Assembly: GCA_963556145.1 (NCBI GenBank)
Contig: OY744470.1
Span: 5,146,001-5,210,000, forward strand
Origin: Hygrocybe punicea
Lineage: Eukaryota > Basidiomycota > Agaricomycetes > Agaricales > Hygrophoraceae
Direction of reading: 5' to 3'
Length of the DNA stretch: 64,000 nt
Positions 10,613 through 22,354 of the stretch are shown one piece after another; the first letter of the stretch is position 1, and each line of letters begins with the position of its first letter. The position numbers were made by a program, and so were the translations under genes. A model generated the notes under the pieces. That model saw only the letters and a list, made by a program, of their open reading frames with translations, did not search any database and was not told the DNA's origin.

Positions 10613-12929
10613 TTACGCGTGGGGCAGGACCAGGATAGCGTCCATCGGGGAAACGGAAGAATCGTCCAGAGAGCGAACATTAAAAATCGTTGGCGTCGTG
10701 AGTGGAGTCAAAAGTACTTCAACACTTGTTTCTCCCATGATCCGGCTCACGGAAGGGAATGCTGCAGCCGATGTGCTAGCGATCGAATGGTAGAAACGAG
10801 CCGCAGCATCAGCTTGGCGAGTTTCATAACAACTGCAGCAAAAGACCCAAAGTCCACCGGGACACTGCTTGTATTTGGCATCGTCCAACAGCAGACGCTT
10901 ATTTGTCTTTCGAGGATAGCTCAAATATCAAATGGGAAATACCAGACTGTATAGTGGTATCGGCAAGGATTGTGTCAATGCTAACCGTTTCCGGGATGGC
11001 CTTAAACGTTTTCCTCCAAGTCTATTTGATACTGGAGGAGAAAAGTCGATGACGTGCTAGCATTAAAACACCGGCGAGGATTGAAGCCGAAGTATGCTGC
11101 TGATTCTTTGAGGCGTGCATAGGTAAGATCTCTGGAATTGAGAAATATCCTAAAGAAGTTTGTCAGCGGCAGCCCTCAAATGCAGAGCGACATTACGAAC
11201 CCAGTTATGAAGAACTCAGTTGGGCTCCATAGAGCCATTGCATATTTGAGTACTAATCCTCGATACTGTTTCAGCCAAGATTGCGTTGTACCCATGGGTG
11301 ACGACGCTAGGATAATTTGGATATGTGGTTCGATGAGAATGCTTTTGGGTTCGTAAGACTTGGTATCAGCGTCGACAAAGGCCACGATGTTTGTCGTTTC
11401 TAGCGACGAAGAAGAAGTGATCTGTGTAATGACATTGGAAATATGGTAGACATTGCGGTCCAAAGTTTGATATAAGAAGGGACATCCAGAAATCATCTTC
11501 TCGATCATTTGGAGGTAAAGGTAAGCAGTTTTTCCTTATATTTCACCATGCCCAGTTAGATTCAACAAAAGGAGCAAGACAACCATCTCACCTATTCCAG
11601 GTTGGCCACTAATGATCGCAGAGTTATCTGCGCTTGTTTCGTTTGCATAAAGCAAATCAGAGAAGACTTTGTATTCCGGACGGATGAAGAGCGGTAGAGG
11701 AATGCGCGGCGGTGTGTTCCGGAGCTCTAAGCTGGATAAGTCCAAATAGCTGACTATGGAAGGGAAGCAAGCATGAAGCTCATCGTCGAGACCGTAGGGA
11801 CCTTCCGGGTCATCGTCATCTTCGCGACCTGCCACTCCGAATTGTTGTTCGTTGCCACCAGAGGGTTGCGCTGCGGATGCGACATGCAAGGGTATTGATC
11901 GAAGGAAGTCAAGTTTGATGGCTTGGACATTCCCGCCCACGTAATTTGATGAATCACGCGTCGAATCGCGTTCCGTAAGGCGCGCTTGCAATTCAACATA
12001 ATGGTCAGCAGTGACCTCGATTTCACGAACCAGTTCCGACCATAGCTCTTTCCGACCCCAAATTTTGGAGTGAAGATCGGATAGCCAGCGGTCCTCAGGC
12101 TGAATTTCAGTCCTTCCCGCAGCATTGCTATCCAAGCGAAGTCGCTTCGTGGGGCGCTCAGCTGCAAGAGAAATTAGAGATAGCGTATCATTGAGCGGAT
12201 GTCAGAACAAGAGGAGGTTCGGAAGTGTGAAAGGCAACCTGAGCTCACCGGTAGCCGGTAGCTTCACAATGATGTGGAGATGATCTTGGGCGGGTTGGAT
12301 GGACCAATAGGATTTGATTGTTTTCCAGCCCACCAACTTCTCGTCGTCCGGATTGATCGTGCGTTGACTAAGGGAATCTTCCTTTTCAGTAACAAGATTG
12401 ATGTCAACCTGTTGGGATTGTAAGGTAAGCCACAATCTGTTCGCTATAATCTAGGATGCACCCACCTTCCAAAGCACCAGATCTTTAGCATCGACATTGC
12501 TCAGCACACCATGCTTGCCCTTCTCACGGATAAGATCCTTCAGGTCCATGACGTTTTTGTTGACAGGCACCTTGACTTTAAAGGTCGTCGAATCACCATG
12601 AACGAGACAGCGGAGTACTAACTTGTCGTCAGGCGATGTCGCTGGTTGCGGTTGGGACGTGTTGTCCGACGAACCCAGACTCGTCGATTGGGCTAGTGCT
12701 GTAAGAGGGACTTGGCGATTCTTGCCTTTCCCCTTCTGAGTCGTAAGTAATAGTCATCATCAATGAAGAAGAGTAAACAGACCTCATTGCGCGTGCCAAC
12801 TTGAAACAATGCGGTTGCTTGTTGTTGGGACGTCAGACTAGGTCCAGCCATCGGTGTATTAGGCGGCGTTGCTGCTTCCGGTTGCAATTGGGTCGTATTG
12901 CCCGGCTCGCGATCCTGTTTTCGAGCCAT
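10613..12929 (-). pseudogene. Crinkler (CRN)-like protein with P-loop NTPase core, decayed 3' end
   Basis: Exons on the minus strand: 12783-12929, 12466-12735, 12249-12408, 11592-12161, 11201-11534 and 11149 onward. Phases agree at every junction. After a polar leader comes a ubiquitin-like CRN N-terminal domain (KVKVPVNKNVMDLKDLIREK ... LVLWKVDINL). Then comes a region FIRPEYKVFSDLLYANE leading to a Walker A GQPGIGKT that is assembled across the 11535-11591 intron. Next is an acidic strand IVAFVDAD (Walker B-like), IQIILASSP, and a helical region with SRDLTYARLKES. The frame closes at a stop at 11002-11004 (542 aa). Recognisable C-terminal family sequence (RFYHSIAST ... RSLDDSS) carries on to about 10,613 in other frames, so at least two frameshifts have occurred. 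It may still make the 542-aa form. CRN-like proteins occur in oomycetes and many fungi; role here unknown. Confidence 0.68.
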
Positions 12930-13172
12930 ATGAGAAATCTCGATCCGGACTTAGTCAGCTCTGAAGCGATCACGGGTCTGATCAACTTCATTGTAGCTTT
13001 GGCCACACCGAAATCACAGATGGCAGAGAGGCCAAAGCAGGGTGCGGCCGCCAAAGCGTTCATTGTCGCTACTACAAAAGCTAAGCTGCGAAATACAACT
13101 CACTTATTCGAACCCAAATTCGACCTCCACTGGCAGAACATCCCAAGACTACACCTTACTTGATCTCTAGCA
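12930..13172. promoter_or_regulatory. Shared divergent promoter region
   Basis: 243 bp separate the ATG of the Crinkler-like gene (minus, 12929) from the ATG of the unknown gene (plus, 13173). The head-to-head arrangement means that both promoters must share this interval or reach into the opposite gene. No clear TATA box is visible. Inferred from layout only. Confidence 0.35.
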
Positions 13173-14829
13173 ATGGACACCAATATTAATCGTTTTACCA
13201 GTCCACCGACACCACCACCCAAAGCATCCGACCCTTACCCGCTTATCCTTCCTCCTTCCCTAGCAGCTCAGGTTAACTTCGTTATCGCAAATCTTGGTCA
13301 TGTAGGGAACATCGCGAATCAGTTCTTTCTACAACATACAGGATCCCTGGAAGAATCCGGAATGAAAATGCGTGCTTTCAGAGTCATATCATTTATTGCG
13401 GATGCTATTACCGAATTTGAGTCCTTGTCTGAGGCAATGCTGTGAGTCCCTAGGTCTGTTCCTCAGCAACGGCAAAGGTTAACGCTTCCTTCTTTCTTTT
13501 AGCCAAAAGGCCTCCCAAAGTATTCCAATCTCCGTTGTCGAATGTGTCGCCCCCGAGGCTCCATTGCCAGAACCGGTTACCTTGCTCGGCAGTGGATCTA
13601 TTGAGCTTCGAGAGCCGGTCCCACAGAGACGTCTGACGATTACCATTCCGCAACATATATCTCAGCCCTATCTCTTCGAAATTAAACATATCGATGCCAC
13701 CGGCACCATCGCTCTCCCTTACACCATTCAGTTCACGCCGACCGCATCCGCTTCCGGCAGTGCTCCAGTCGATAACGCCTTGTGCGTCGACGTAAACTCT
13801 GCAAATGAATATCTCATCAAGCCATCACAATACCTTTCCGCTACTGGTCCAACTTCAGAGTCTTGCACCCCCGCCTCCGCCCCATCCCTATCAACTCCTC
13901 CAGAGCCCCCGACTTCCAACTCAGTTGTGGCTTCGACTTCAGTGCCTATACTCGCCGAGGAGAACGCGACCGCCGTTCCGAGAGAAGGAGCAATCGAGGA
14001 AACCCCAGGAGTTGACGATAGGCCTTCCAAGGAGCTATCTTCTGCAAAGGAGTCTTCAAAGCACCAATGCAATAAAGCCCCAGAGCCTTCATCCGCTTCC
14101 CACCCCGAACCCACATACAAATCAGGACTCCAACAAATGACTGGCTCCCGCCCCTTCCATCACCACGATATGTGGCCACGACCTCCCTCTTCTAAACCCC
14201 GTGCATTGACTCGAACAGGAGCCTTTTACCACAAATCTCACCCTAAACTGTGGTGGGAAAATAAATGGGGCGAAAAGCCGAGCGACAAAGCGAACGTGAC
14301 GGACGAGGATTGCTTGCCACCCTGGGCTGGAGGTTATCCGGACCCAGAGTCGGGATCTGGATCTGGATCTGGATCAGGGACCGCCACGACTGCCACCAAG
14401 GGAAAGGGCAAAGTTGTTGATTCGGAAATGCAGCAGGACGTCTCACCCGAGTTCCCCCAAGAGGACACCGGAGACGACGTCGACGTACCTTCTTCCCGCG
14501 GTCATCCTCGCCCCTCCGGACGTCATGCCACCAGTCACTGGAATGGCTTCACCAAAACGATTCGCTCTCTGGCTGCATCTGTCAAAAGTATTGGGAAGGA
14601 TGGCGGTTCTAATGAAGCGTCCACTTCTTCGAGCGGTGGTGGCACTGCCGCTGAGCCGAGCTCGAGTTCTCGTTTTTCGAGTTCACGTTCGGATCTGCGT
14701 TCCCAGGGCAAGAAGAGACGGAGAGAATACGACAACGACGATAACGAGTCGTATGACAGCAATGACGACTCGTTGTTCTGGTCGGCGAAAAAGAGGGCCA
14801 AGAGGGCCAAGAGATCTGCAAAGAAGTAG
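13173..14829 (+). CDS. Unknown protein with Ser/Pro-rich middle and basic, nuclear-type C-terminus
   Basis: Two exons, 13173-13441 and 13503-14829, joined by a GTGAGT..TTTTAG intron with matching phase, give 531 aa. The N-terminal 90 aa look folded (LILPPSLAAQVNFVIANLG, then FRVISFIADAITEFESLSEA). A second short region (RRLTITIPQHIS, FEIKHIDATG) looks like beta strands. The rest is low-complexity Pro/Ser/Thr/Glu sequence, a GSGSGSGS run (about 14350-14375) and acidic patches. The end is KKRAKRAKRSAKK, which resembles a nuclear localisation signal. I do not recognise the family. It is divergent from the Crinkler-like gene. Its stop codon lies 1 bp inside the right arm of the inverted repeat, so its 3' UTR is duplicated elsewhere in the window. 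Confidence 0.7.
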
Positions 14830-15242
14830 GGCGGTGGCAAAAACTGTGCCTAACCTGATATACACCGCTTCAATTCCGTCGTCATCGTCGTTTCTTTGTT
14901 TCTCATTTCTTTCCTTATTCTTTATCCCTGTTCCTTTATTACATTCCCCTTTGTTTTTGTGCTTTCAGATGAACGTTTACTACTGATTCACGTTGCAGAA
15001 TTGATTTACTTCGATAATCTGTTGCTGGGAATACAACGTAATTCCGACGAGAGGGTATTCATCTCAAGAGACATCGTACGAACCAATGCGAGTACCAATT
15101 CCCCAAGGTTTCCTCACGAGTCACTACTGCGTTCGCAATCGCCACATCTTGTAGACTTACACCAACGGATTTGAAGATGGTGACTTCTCCCCTTCTTTGC
15201 AGATGCTATCTTGTCTGTGATTGGAAATACCTCCTCATTCAA
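14826..15242 (-). repeat. Right arm of the roughly 0.4-kb inverted repeat
   Basis: Reverse complement of 10100-10504. It spans the stop codon and 3' flank of the 13173 gene and the last exon of the cyclodeaminase pseudogene, which continues outward beyond 15242. That continuation is why this arm looks like the original copy. The two arms enclose about 4.3 kb containing the Crinkler-like gene and the unknown gene. Confidence 0.85.
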
Positions 15243-15980
15243 ACTCCTTTCTCACAGAAGGTGTAGCGGTGCAGATGATGTCCGCAGAGTTGACCCATTC
15301 CATAAACGGTGATTGGGCTTCCTACTGCGTGGCCAAAACGTCGCTCCATCGGGCGTGATGGCCGAGAAATGAAACCTTTGAAGAAATGTCGAGACCGGAG
15401 GCGAGCGATTATTAGGCTCTGAACACGGGGGATTTATTGACCTGTTGACGACCGTTGCACGTAGCAATTGATTCATAGGCACCGAGATGGAGATTAATGT
15501 GGGCTTCCCTGCGCCAAATGCGACCAGCGTGTGCAGGCTGGGTAGGTCCAAGCAGATGGTGTTTGCAAGGCAGTGAACCTTTGAGTAATACTAAAATGTT
15601 GGATATAAATAAGGAACATTTCAAGGAATCAAGAAAAAGAAAGCAAACCAGCAGCAGTTTTGACTGCAGTCAGACTCCGGGCATTGAACAATAGCTTTCA
15701 CACCCCCCCAGTGGCTTCATCGATCAAGAGAGTCGATGCAAGTAAGCCTGGACAGTTGGCTGGGGATTGATTGGGTAGGATACGACTTTGATTGCGGTGC
15801 AGATACACCCGGGCATGAAAATGGAAATGTAAGGTTTCGGTAGGAATCGTAGTCCTGTGTCGTGCGGAACGAGGAGAGTCGAGTAAAAACGAGGACCACG
15901 AGCGGTAAAAGCTCCTCTGTCGAGAGGGTTGACGCTAAATGGTCGACATCTGAGGCGGAGAGAAGGTGCGATTTGATCAC
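15064..15980 (-). pseudogene. Ornithine cyclodeaminase / mu-crystallin family pseudogene
   Basis: Minus-strand pieces in family order: HLLSASDVDHLASTLSTEEL and VFTRLSS, then ISIFMPGCICTAIKVVSYPI, then LIDEATGGV, FNARSLTAVKTAAG, HTLVAFGAG, HINLHLGAYESIAT, then EWVNSADIICTATPS, and the FKSVG C-terminus shared with the fragment at 10.1 kb. Adjacent pieces sit in different frames with no introns able to reconcile them all. An example is the break between the EELLP and the IKVVS segments, and another is a G-run near 15707-15713 after EATGGV. A stretch between about 15.55 and 15.65 kb looks unrelated. Intact relatives use NAD(H) and convert ornithine to proline or act as ketimine reductases. This copy cannot make a full protein. 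Confidence 0.7.
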
Positions 15981-16071
15981 CGACGCCCACTACGGCACCA
16001 CGAATGGTGAGCCTCTATACAGCGAATTTTCATCCCTTCTTTGCTAACGTACCCTTCGTACCAAACCTCAA

Positions 16072-17126
16072 CGAAAGGACTCACCACAATTACCGTACGA
16101 ACTCCTTGCAACGATCTTCAAGACATATGTCTCGCTACCAGACACGTTTCCCGAAACACTGCTGCAAGTATGTCGCTGGTGGAGTGCAGTCGCGAATAGT
16201 TGAACCTACTTATAAATATGGACAAAATTCGTGGTCTCAGCAGCGATGGTGAAAGCGGGCGAATTTATCTGGGAAGATGCTACGTTGACTCGTGCATTGG
16301 GGGTCAATATTTTTAAACGAAGAACTGGAACGAGCAGGCCCCATCCCCTCTCCAGATTTTTATTCTCCAATTACGCGCGGTCATGCTACCAGTCATCGAT
16401 GTGATTTCCGGTGGAGCGCCAGATTACGTCCACCTACCTCGATGGGAGACGCTTCAGTTAAACGACACCCACGATAGTGACTACTGGCCAAGCATTGCGA
16501 ACCTCATCTCACAGCCCATGCCTCGTCTCAAGTGCCTCACGCTGGAGCGAAACAAAATCGACTTCCACGCTTTTCCAAGTGCCCCTAATCTCGAGGAGCT
16601 CAATGTCCTATATTGCCGATCTCCATTTATCGGACAAAATAATAGCTTTCCGAATCTGAAAATGCTACATATCACATATCCTTCCAAATATCCACTCAGT
16701 TCTGTCGAGCTTAACAACTTTTCCCTGCATACCCTCGAGACGTTGATCATTGGAGGCGAAGTTGACGTCAACAGACGCCTTACGGGCACATTCCCTGCCC
16801 TGTCGACGCTGGAGTTCACCAAACAAGTGCCAGACGGTGTTTCTTACATGTCAGCTCCAGGACTTCGACGTTTGGTACTTCACCAGGCTTATTTCATCTA
16901 TCCATTACCATTCGAACCCCAACATGTCGAATCACAACTACAGAATAGACGACTGCTAGAGAATTTGGCAAGAACGTTTCCAACGGTGGAAGTATTGGAA
17001 GTGCACGAGAATCTGAAGGGTCTCGTTTTGGAGATGTTATTTGATAACAAGCAGAAAATATTTCCAGGGCTAAAGGAACTGTGGGTTATGACGCAGCGTG
17101 GCCGGGAGAACGTAGATTTGATGTAG
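16072..17126 (+). pseudogene. F-box / leucine-rich-repeat-like protein, probably broken
   Basis: An F-box-like motif is encoded at about 16,078-16,200: SPQLPYELLATIFKTYVS followed by LLQVCRWWSAVANS, matching the LPxELLxxIF..VCrxW pattern. It is followed after two frame changes by a 247-aa open frame starting at 16383 with leucine-spaced segments (MPRLKCLTLERNKIDFHAFP, NLEELNVLYC, HTLETLIIGGE, PALSTLEFT, PGLRRLVLHQ, FPGLKELWVMT). Such proteins are an abundant family in Agaricomycetes and usually act as substrate receptors of SCF ubiquitin ligases. The frame changes between 16.2 and 16.38 kb are not clearly intronic, so I call it a likely pseudogene. Gene and hydrolase at 17298 are convergent. 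Confidence 0.55.
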
Positions 17127-17297
17127 TGTGGGAAGGACTGAGCGGGTGACTCGTCTTCATTTAATGACCTGGTACTGGCACACACCAGGCAGCTCCCCCA
17201 GAAAAATGTCTGTCCAGAATTTTGCAAAAGACTCTCGTGAGAACACTTTTGTGGACAGCCCAGACGGTGATAAATCAGAAACAACATAGTAATAATT

Positions 17298-19766
17298 TCA
17301 GAAATTTAATAGAGGAAAGGGGAGCCTGTAAGAACTGCTTAAAACATCAGCAGCCTTGAGGAGGTCACGGTCATTTTCATCCAAGGTCTCATCAAGTGCC
17401 TCCTCCGCTTGAGCTGTTACAGAAGGGAATATCCGCTTATTCACAGGGCAAACAGTCCCAGCCTTTGGTAGGATCCCAAACTCGAGATATTGACGAACGT
17501 GCTTTGACGTGCATAGCGAAGGTCCAGAAAGGGTGCAGTGCTGACGGTAGCTATGTCAGTAAACCGAGAAGAAGCTGAGCCGGTAAACTGAGCATTACGT
17601 ACCCCAGGTGAATCCTGAGTCAAGACCACCGAGCCGGGAAAGCTTTTTGAAACCTCGTGAGCTCTATAGGCACGATACAATTAAAAACATGAGATGACAC
17701 TGCAAGTTCAGCCACGTACGCCCAGAGCGGTGTGACAGGGTCTTTCAACGGTATGAGGTCAGTATAGAGAACATCGAACAGGTAATAAAAAAGTCCCTAC
17801 CTGCCGTGTTGCCCATAAGTAGTAATGGAAAGCTAGTGTTACCACCGAGTGGTCCTGTCCATCATATACTCGCTTATAGCTTCTCCTTCTAGTGAAAATG
17901 AAAGAAAAAAAAGTCAACTATACCTGAGAAGCGATCCTTCGCGCGAGAGCGCCATCCTCTGAAGGTTGAAAGAAAAGTCAGATGTGTTTCATAGAGGAGA
18001 CACTGGAGAAACACACGAGCATCCAATCCTAATATTGGCCCAAATCTCTGCCCATCTCGATTGTCTGGCCAGTTTCTCGTAGTAGCGCTGCAAACCTTCA
18101 ATCGTATCTCGAACTTCCTCGCCATCTGAGCAAATTATAGCCATTTGAGCCTCAAAAATGTTTTCATAAAATGGGTCGGACGAGACATCGCAAGAGCACT
18201 GGAGTTGCCTCGTTCCAGGAAGTTGTAACAAAGAAGCAAGCCCGAATATTCTAGCTGCGTCTCCGTGTTCAAGGTTAGACAGTGCTTTGGCAAGCGCAGG
18301 GAACAGTCCATAAGGGTGATAGAGACTAATGAAAAGCAAAGTTTGAAGCATCGAATAGTCGACGATTCCGTAGGAGCTTCCGGTCTGAACAGGAACCGGT
18401 TTCTCGCGCAGGGACTCGAGGATATTTGTCAGCTTCTGTGATATGTCACCAGGTGTTGGAGCATAGAAAGGGCATCCACTGGGACCAGCAGAGTGGCAGT
18501 CCTTGAAGAAAATTTCCAACACTTTGTCTGTATCGCGAAGATTACCGGTCCATCGTGCTACCGCAAAATTTCAGTAGAAGAGGGAGTCAAGATTGATGAT
18601 CTTACTCTTGAAATAATCGTCAGGATCAACAACACCTGTAGGGAGGATCAGGATGAACAGTTCTTCAAGTTCAGCTAGAGTTGCTGACCGTCGATGATAA
18701 GACGTTCAACGTTATTCTAGAGGAACAGAATATAGCAGAAATAAATCGGAAGATCATTTAGAGTCTTACAGGAAACATTGTAGCAAATGTGGTGCCCAAT
18801 ATTGACCCGTAGCTTGATCGACGCGATGAGTCAGAAGGATAAACATGTGCAGCACAACAACATACGAGAAGCCCCAATAATTGACTTTGTCGCGACCGTG
18901 TGCTTGGACAATCTTGAGCATGTCCCGAGCAACCACATCGGTAGTGACATGGCCTAAAACACCGTTATCACGCCCTTCTGCCAATTGCCCTATGATCTGA
19001 GAAAGTGCCCACGCCTTCGGGAGTGAACCAGTAGAGGAATTGAGCGTGGATATGTCTTTTATCATCCATGAAGCTCTCTCCTCGCTCGTCTCAAAAAATG
19101 ATACACGTGGTGTCGTATAATGGACGCCTGGGAAGGAGTGGCAATAGGTTAGATAGGTTAAGGGCACCGAATAATTTATAATAACCCACCACGAGGATCA
19201 AAGCCTACGACATCAAACGTTGGGCCCACGATCACGGAAATATAGAGACCAAGTTGGTGAACGAAGTCCACCCCACTGCCTCCTGGACCTCCAGGATTAA
19301 ATAAAATGGGGCCACGGTATGCCGGGGTGTGGGCCAAGGGAGAGGGAATGCGCATGAGAGCAATAGCTGCTGACGCTCCATGTGGGTCCGCGTAGTCGAG
19401 AGGGACCTGTTCACGCAATTACATGCGGAGTGTGTAAGGGAAACTAAGGGAAACTTCTTTCGAATTGCCGCAGTCTTACCTTCAACCGAGCACACTGGTA
19501 AATGGGCTTGTAACAAGGTACCCACTTGAGCTCACTGTCCGGTTCAAGCTGCAAACGAGTAAGAACACGCTCGGGTAGCGTAACACTTGACTCACGTTCT
19601 CCCAACGAAAGTTTTCACCTTCATCATGATCGAATTGAACATCAATATTAATGCTCTCAAACTGGAAAACGCGATTCCATCGGTTGCAGAGTATAAGAGA
19701 GGAGAATCCAAGAGCGAAGAGAGCCAGTAAAAAGAGCCTTTGAGCCCTAGAGATCTTGAGTATCAT
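17298..19766 (-). CDS. Alpha/beta-hydrolase with TAP-like C-terminal domain (peptidase S33 type)
   Basis: The cleanest gene in the window. Thirteen exons give a 511-aa protein with all phases agreeing: 19596-19766, 19480-19548, 19190-19406, 18866-19127, 18770-18812, 18689-18716, 18606-18635, 18017-18557, 17924-17958, 17801-17854, 17720-17741, 17603-17663 and 17298-17540. A hydrophobic N-terminal helix (LFLLALFALGFSSLILC) suggests a signal anchor or signal peptide. The oxyanion region is FNPGGPGGSG, then FDPRG. The nucleophile elbow is GFSYGS, split by an intron. The catalytic Asp lies in GNTADPVTPL and the His in TQDSPGHC. SxCTSKHVRQY and CPVNK are typical of the TAP-like (tripeptidyl aminopeptidase) tail. 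Family members cleave N-terminal peptides or small amides or esters; the substrate here is unknown. Confidence 0.88.
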
Positions 19767-20236
19767 TCAGGTATTTGTACGACGATCCTGTAGTGGTGCA
19801 ATGGCGCCGCAGCAACCTCCATCATCGGCTTCTTCCAACTCATCAGCAAAAGTGCCGAAAGATGACATGGCCATGTATGTGGGGTCCGGCAACCTGCCAA
19901 AAGTTGCATTTATTTGTGCAGAGTGGCAGATAGGAAACTGCTCAGGCGGGTGGTAAATATTTCTTTTTGTTGGCAGTGGATTGTTATTAAATTTGCCATG
20001 TCCTCTGATCCTGTACCTCCCTGGCCCTGTTCAAGAGAAATCAGGTTAGAAAACAAAATTCTGTTGCGAACAATTTGTTCAGACTGTTGATTTGGTACAC
20101 TCCTAGCACTTAAATCAGCTCTCAAAAGTGTGTAGCTGTGCATAAAGCCAGTGCGAGTACAGGATCACATAAGTGCTGACATAATCAACTCCGAGGTGAC
20201 CAGCCAAGTCCCAATTAAGTAGTACATTTCATTCAG
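19767..20236. other. Intergenic stretch upstream of a transposase-like gene
   Basis: An ATG at 19801 opens a short 51-codon frame (MAPQQPPSSASSNSS...) that could be a leader exon, but it ends at a stop and no good splice to the next frame was found. Nothing else recognisable is present. Confidence 0.4.
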
Positions 20237-22354
20237 ATGACGATACAAAGATCCAAACTACAGAAAGCACAGTCTGGTCACAATATGGTAGCTCTCCATA
20301 CTCCCAGCTCTGATAAAGAGAATCAAAAGCCAAGTCATTTCACACTTTCTGTTCACCAGCAGGAACTTGAAATTATTCAGACCAGAGCTCAGAACTATGA
20401 GTGCCGATATTGGAATGAGCATCGAAAGTTTATTCGTGCTGAATCTTCCAAGACCAAGCTAGAGAAGCAATTATGTGATGCACAATCCAAAATTCGTGCA
20501 GTGGCCCAGGAAGCAGCAGCACAAGCTAATGAGCTAGCAAGGACAGGTACCTGTCTTTCCCAGGTCCTTCAATCAAACATCACCCTTCGAAAGGAAAAGA
20601 ATACACTGCACATGTGAGATATCCGAGCCCCTGGCAAGACTGCAAAAATGGTTGCAAAATCAAACTTAGCCACCACTTACAATCTCAAGGAAAGGGAGTT
20701 GTGCCCGAAGCATCCAGAGCTGTGGTTTGTAAGCTAGTAGAGCTTGGGCTTCCTGTTGCACATGTCAACAACGCAATCCAAGCTGTTTCACAGAACCTTG
20801 GGATCATGGTTGAAGGTCAGATTAGTGCACGTACAGCCAATCGGATTGTTCTTGAGGAGGTGTCACAGCCAAAATGCAGATTGTGCATGATATCAAGGAA
20901 ACTGAAAGTCAGTCATCAAGATCAGTGTTGTTGCAAATTCCTGATATCATTTCACAGGTCTCACTCTGAGCGGTGACGGCACCTCTCATAAAAACATCAA
21001 TTATGAGTCCAAAAACATATACCTTACCACTTCTCCATACGATACCTCCAGCACTCCGCTTCCTGCCTCAACAGTTCCAACAGTTCCATCTCGTCGCTTC
21101 CTCGGTATCACTTCTGCCATCAACCACACAAGTGAGACACAGCTCAAAGGTTGGAAAGATCTTGTGGATGAAATGTATGAAATCTACAATCAAAGCCCAA
21201 GTAGATCTTGAGCTCCTGTTCATCATGCTGAATTTGCCTCTAAAATCAAAGGGATGAATACTGATCATGCTGAAGATCAGAAAAAACTTGCCTGCTTGAT
21301 CAGAGAAAGGAAAACAAGTTGCGATCGAGAACTTTGCGGGGAGGAATCAATACTTTCAAAGACTCCAATGGACCTTCTCCCCATACTGTGGGAAGAGAAT
21401 GACCGAAAGGTTGCCAATGTTGGAGGTCTTCAAAACTGGTTGTCCCTCTCAGTGGAGGAACAGGCGTCATTAAATGCTGTCACGCACCGAAAGGTCTGCA
21501 TTCATGTGGGAAGTGATGAATACGATGCTCTCGATGCAGATGACAAGAAGGACATCGACTTCTTCATTTGGGCAGGGTGTTGCATGCACAAAGAGATGAA
21601 TTCCGTGAAGGGCGGGAACAGCAGGATGATGGCATCATGGTCGGAAAAAGGTCTTGTCGGGCCAGTCCCACTCATGAATCGAGACAATACTGCTGCTGCT
21701 GTTGGTGGTTTGACCGCTGCAAAAAAGAGGGCCAGAGAAGTGTCACAAGCTGGTGGTGTCAAAGCCATGAGTCTCGCAGGTGCAGTCTTTCATCACAAGG
21801 ACAACAAGAAAGGCCAACAGGACAGCCTCTGCATTTACTTTGAGTCGATGGTCAGCTTCATGGTTTGCTTTCCTGATACAAGTAACACTCGATTCCAATC
21901 TCACTGCGAAGCCACTGCCAAACTTCTTGTCCACCTGCCACTCTACCTTGAATTTTTAGACATCGTATGTGATAAAAAGGACTCTCGAACACTCAATCAC
22001 ATGGAGAAGAATGTCTACAAAGCTCTCCAGGACATTCCAACCCTCACTGAGCTCGCTGTATTGGTTCTATATTCTCAGTCTATCAGTCACCCATACATGC
22101 GGCAAGTCCGAGGACCCGGACAAGAGTTTACAAATATACTTGACCTAGGACCCTTGCATGATCGCGTTATGGCTCATTGCCGTGCTGTCATCAACAGCCC
22201 AAACCTCTTGCTTGCTCCAGACGCATCATATGAGCTCGGGACACTGGATGGAAAACTCTGGCAGTGTCCAGAGGCATTCTATGCAGTCCAACATGGTGTG
22301 CCAACATGGCCACATCTGCAAGGTGCGCTCATAGCATTTTTCGAAGGTGCACTG

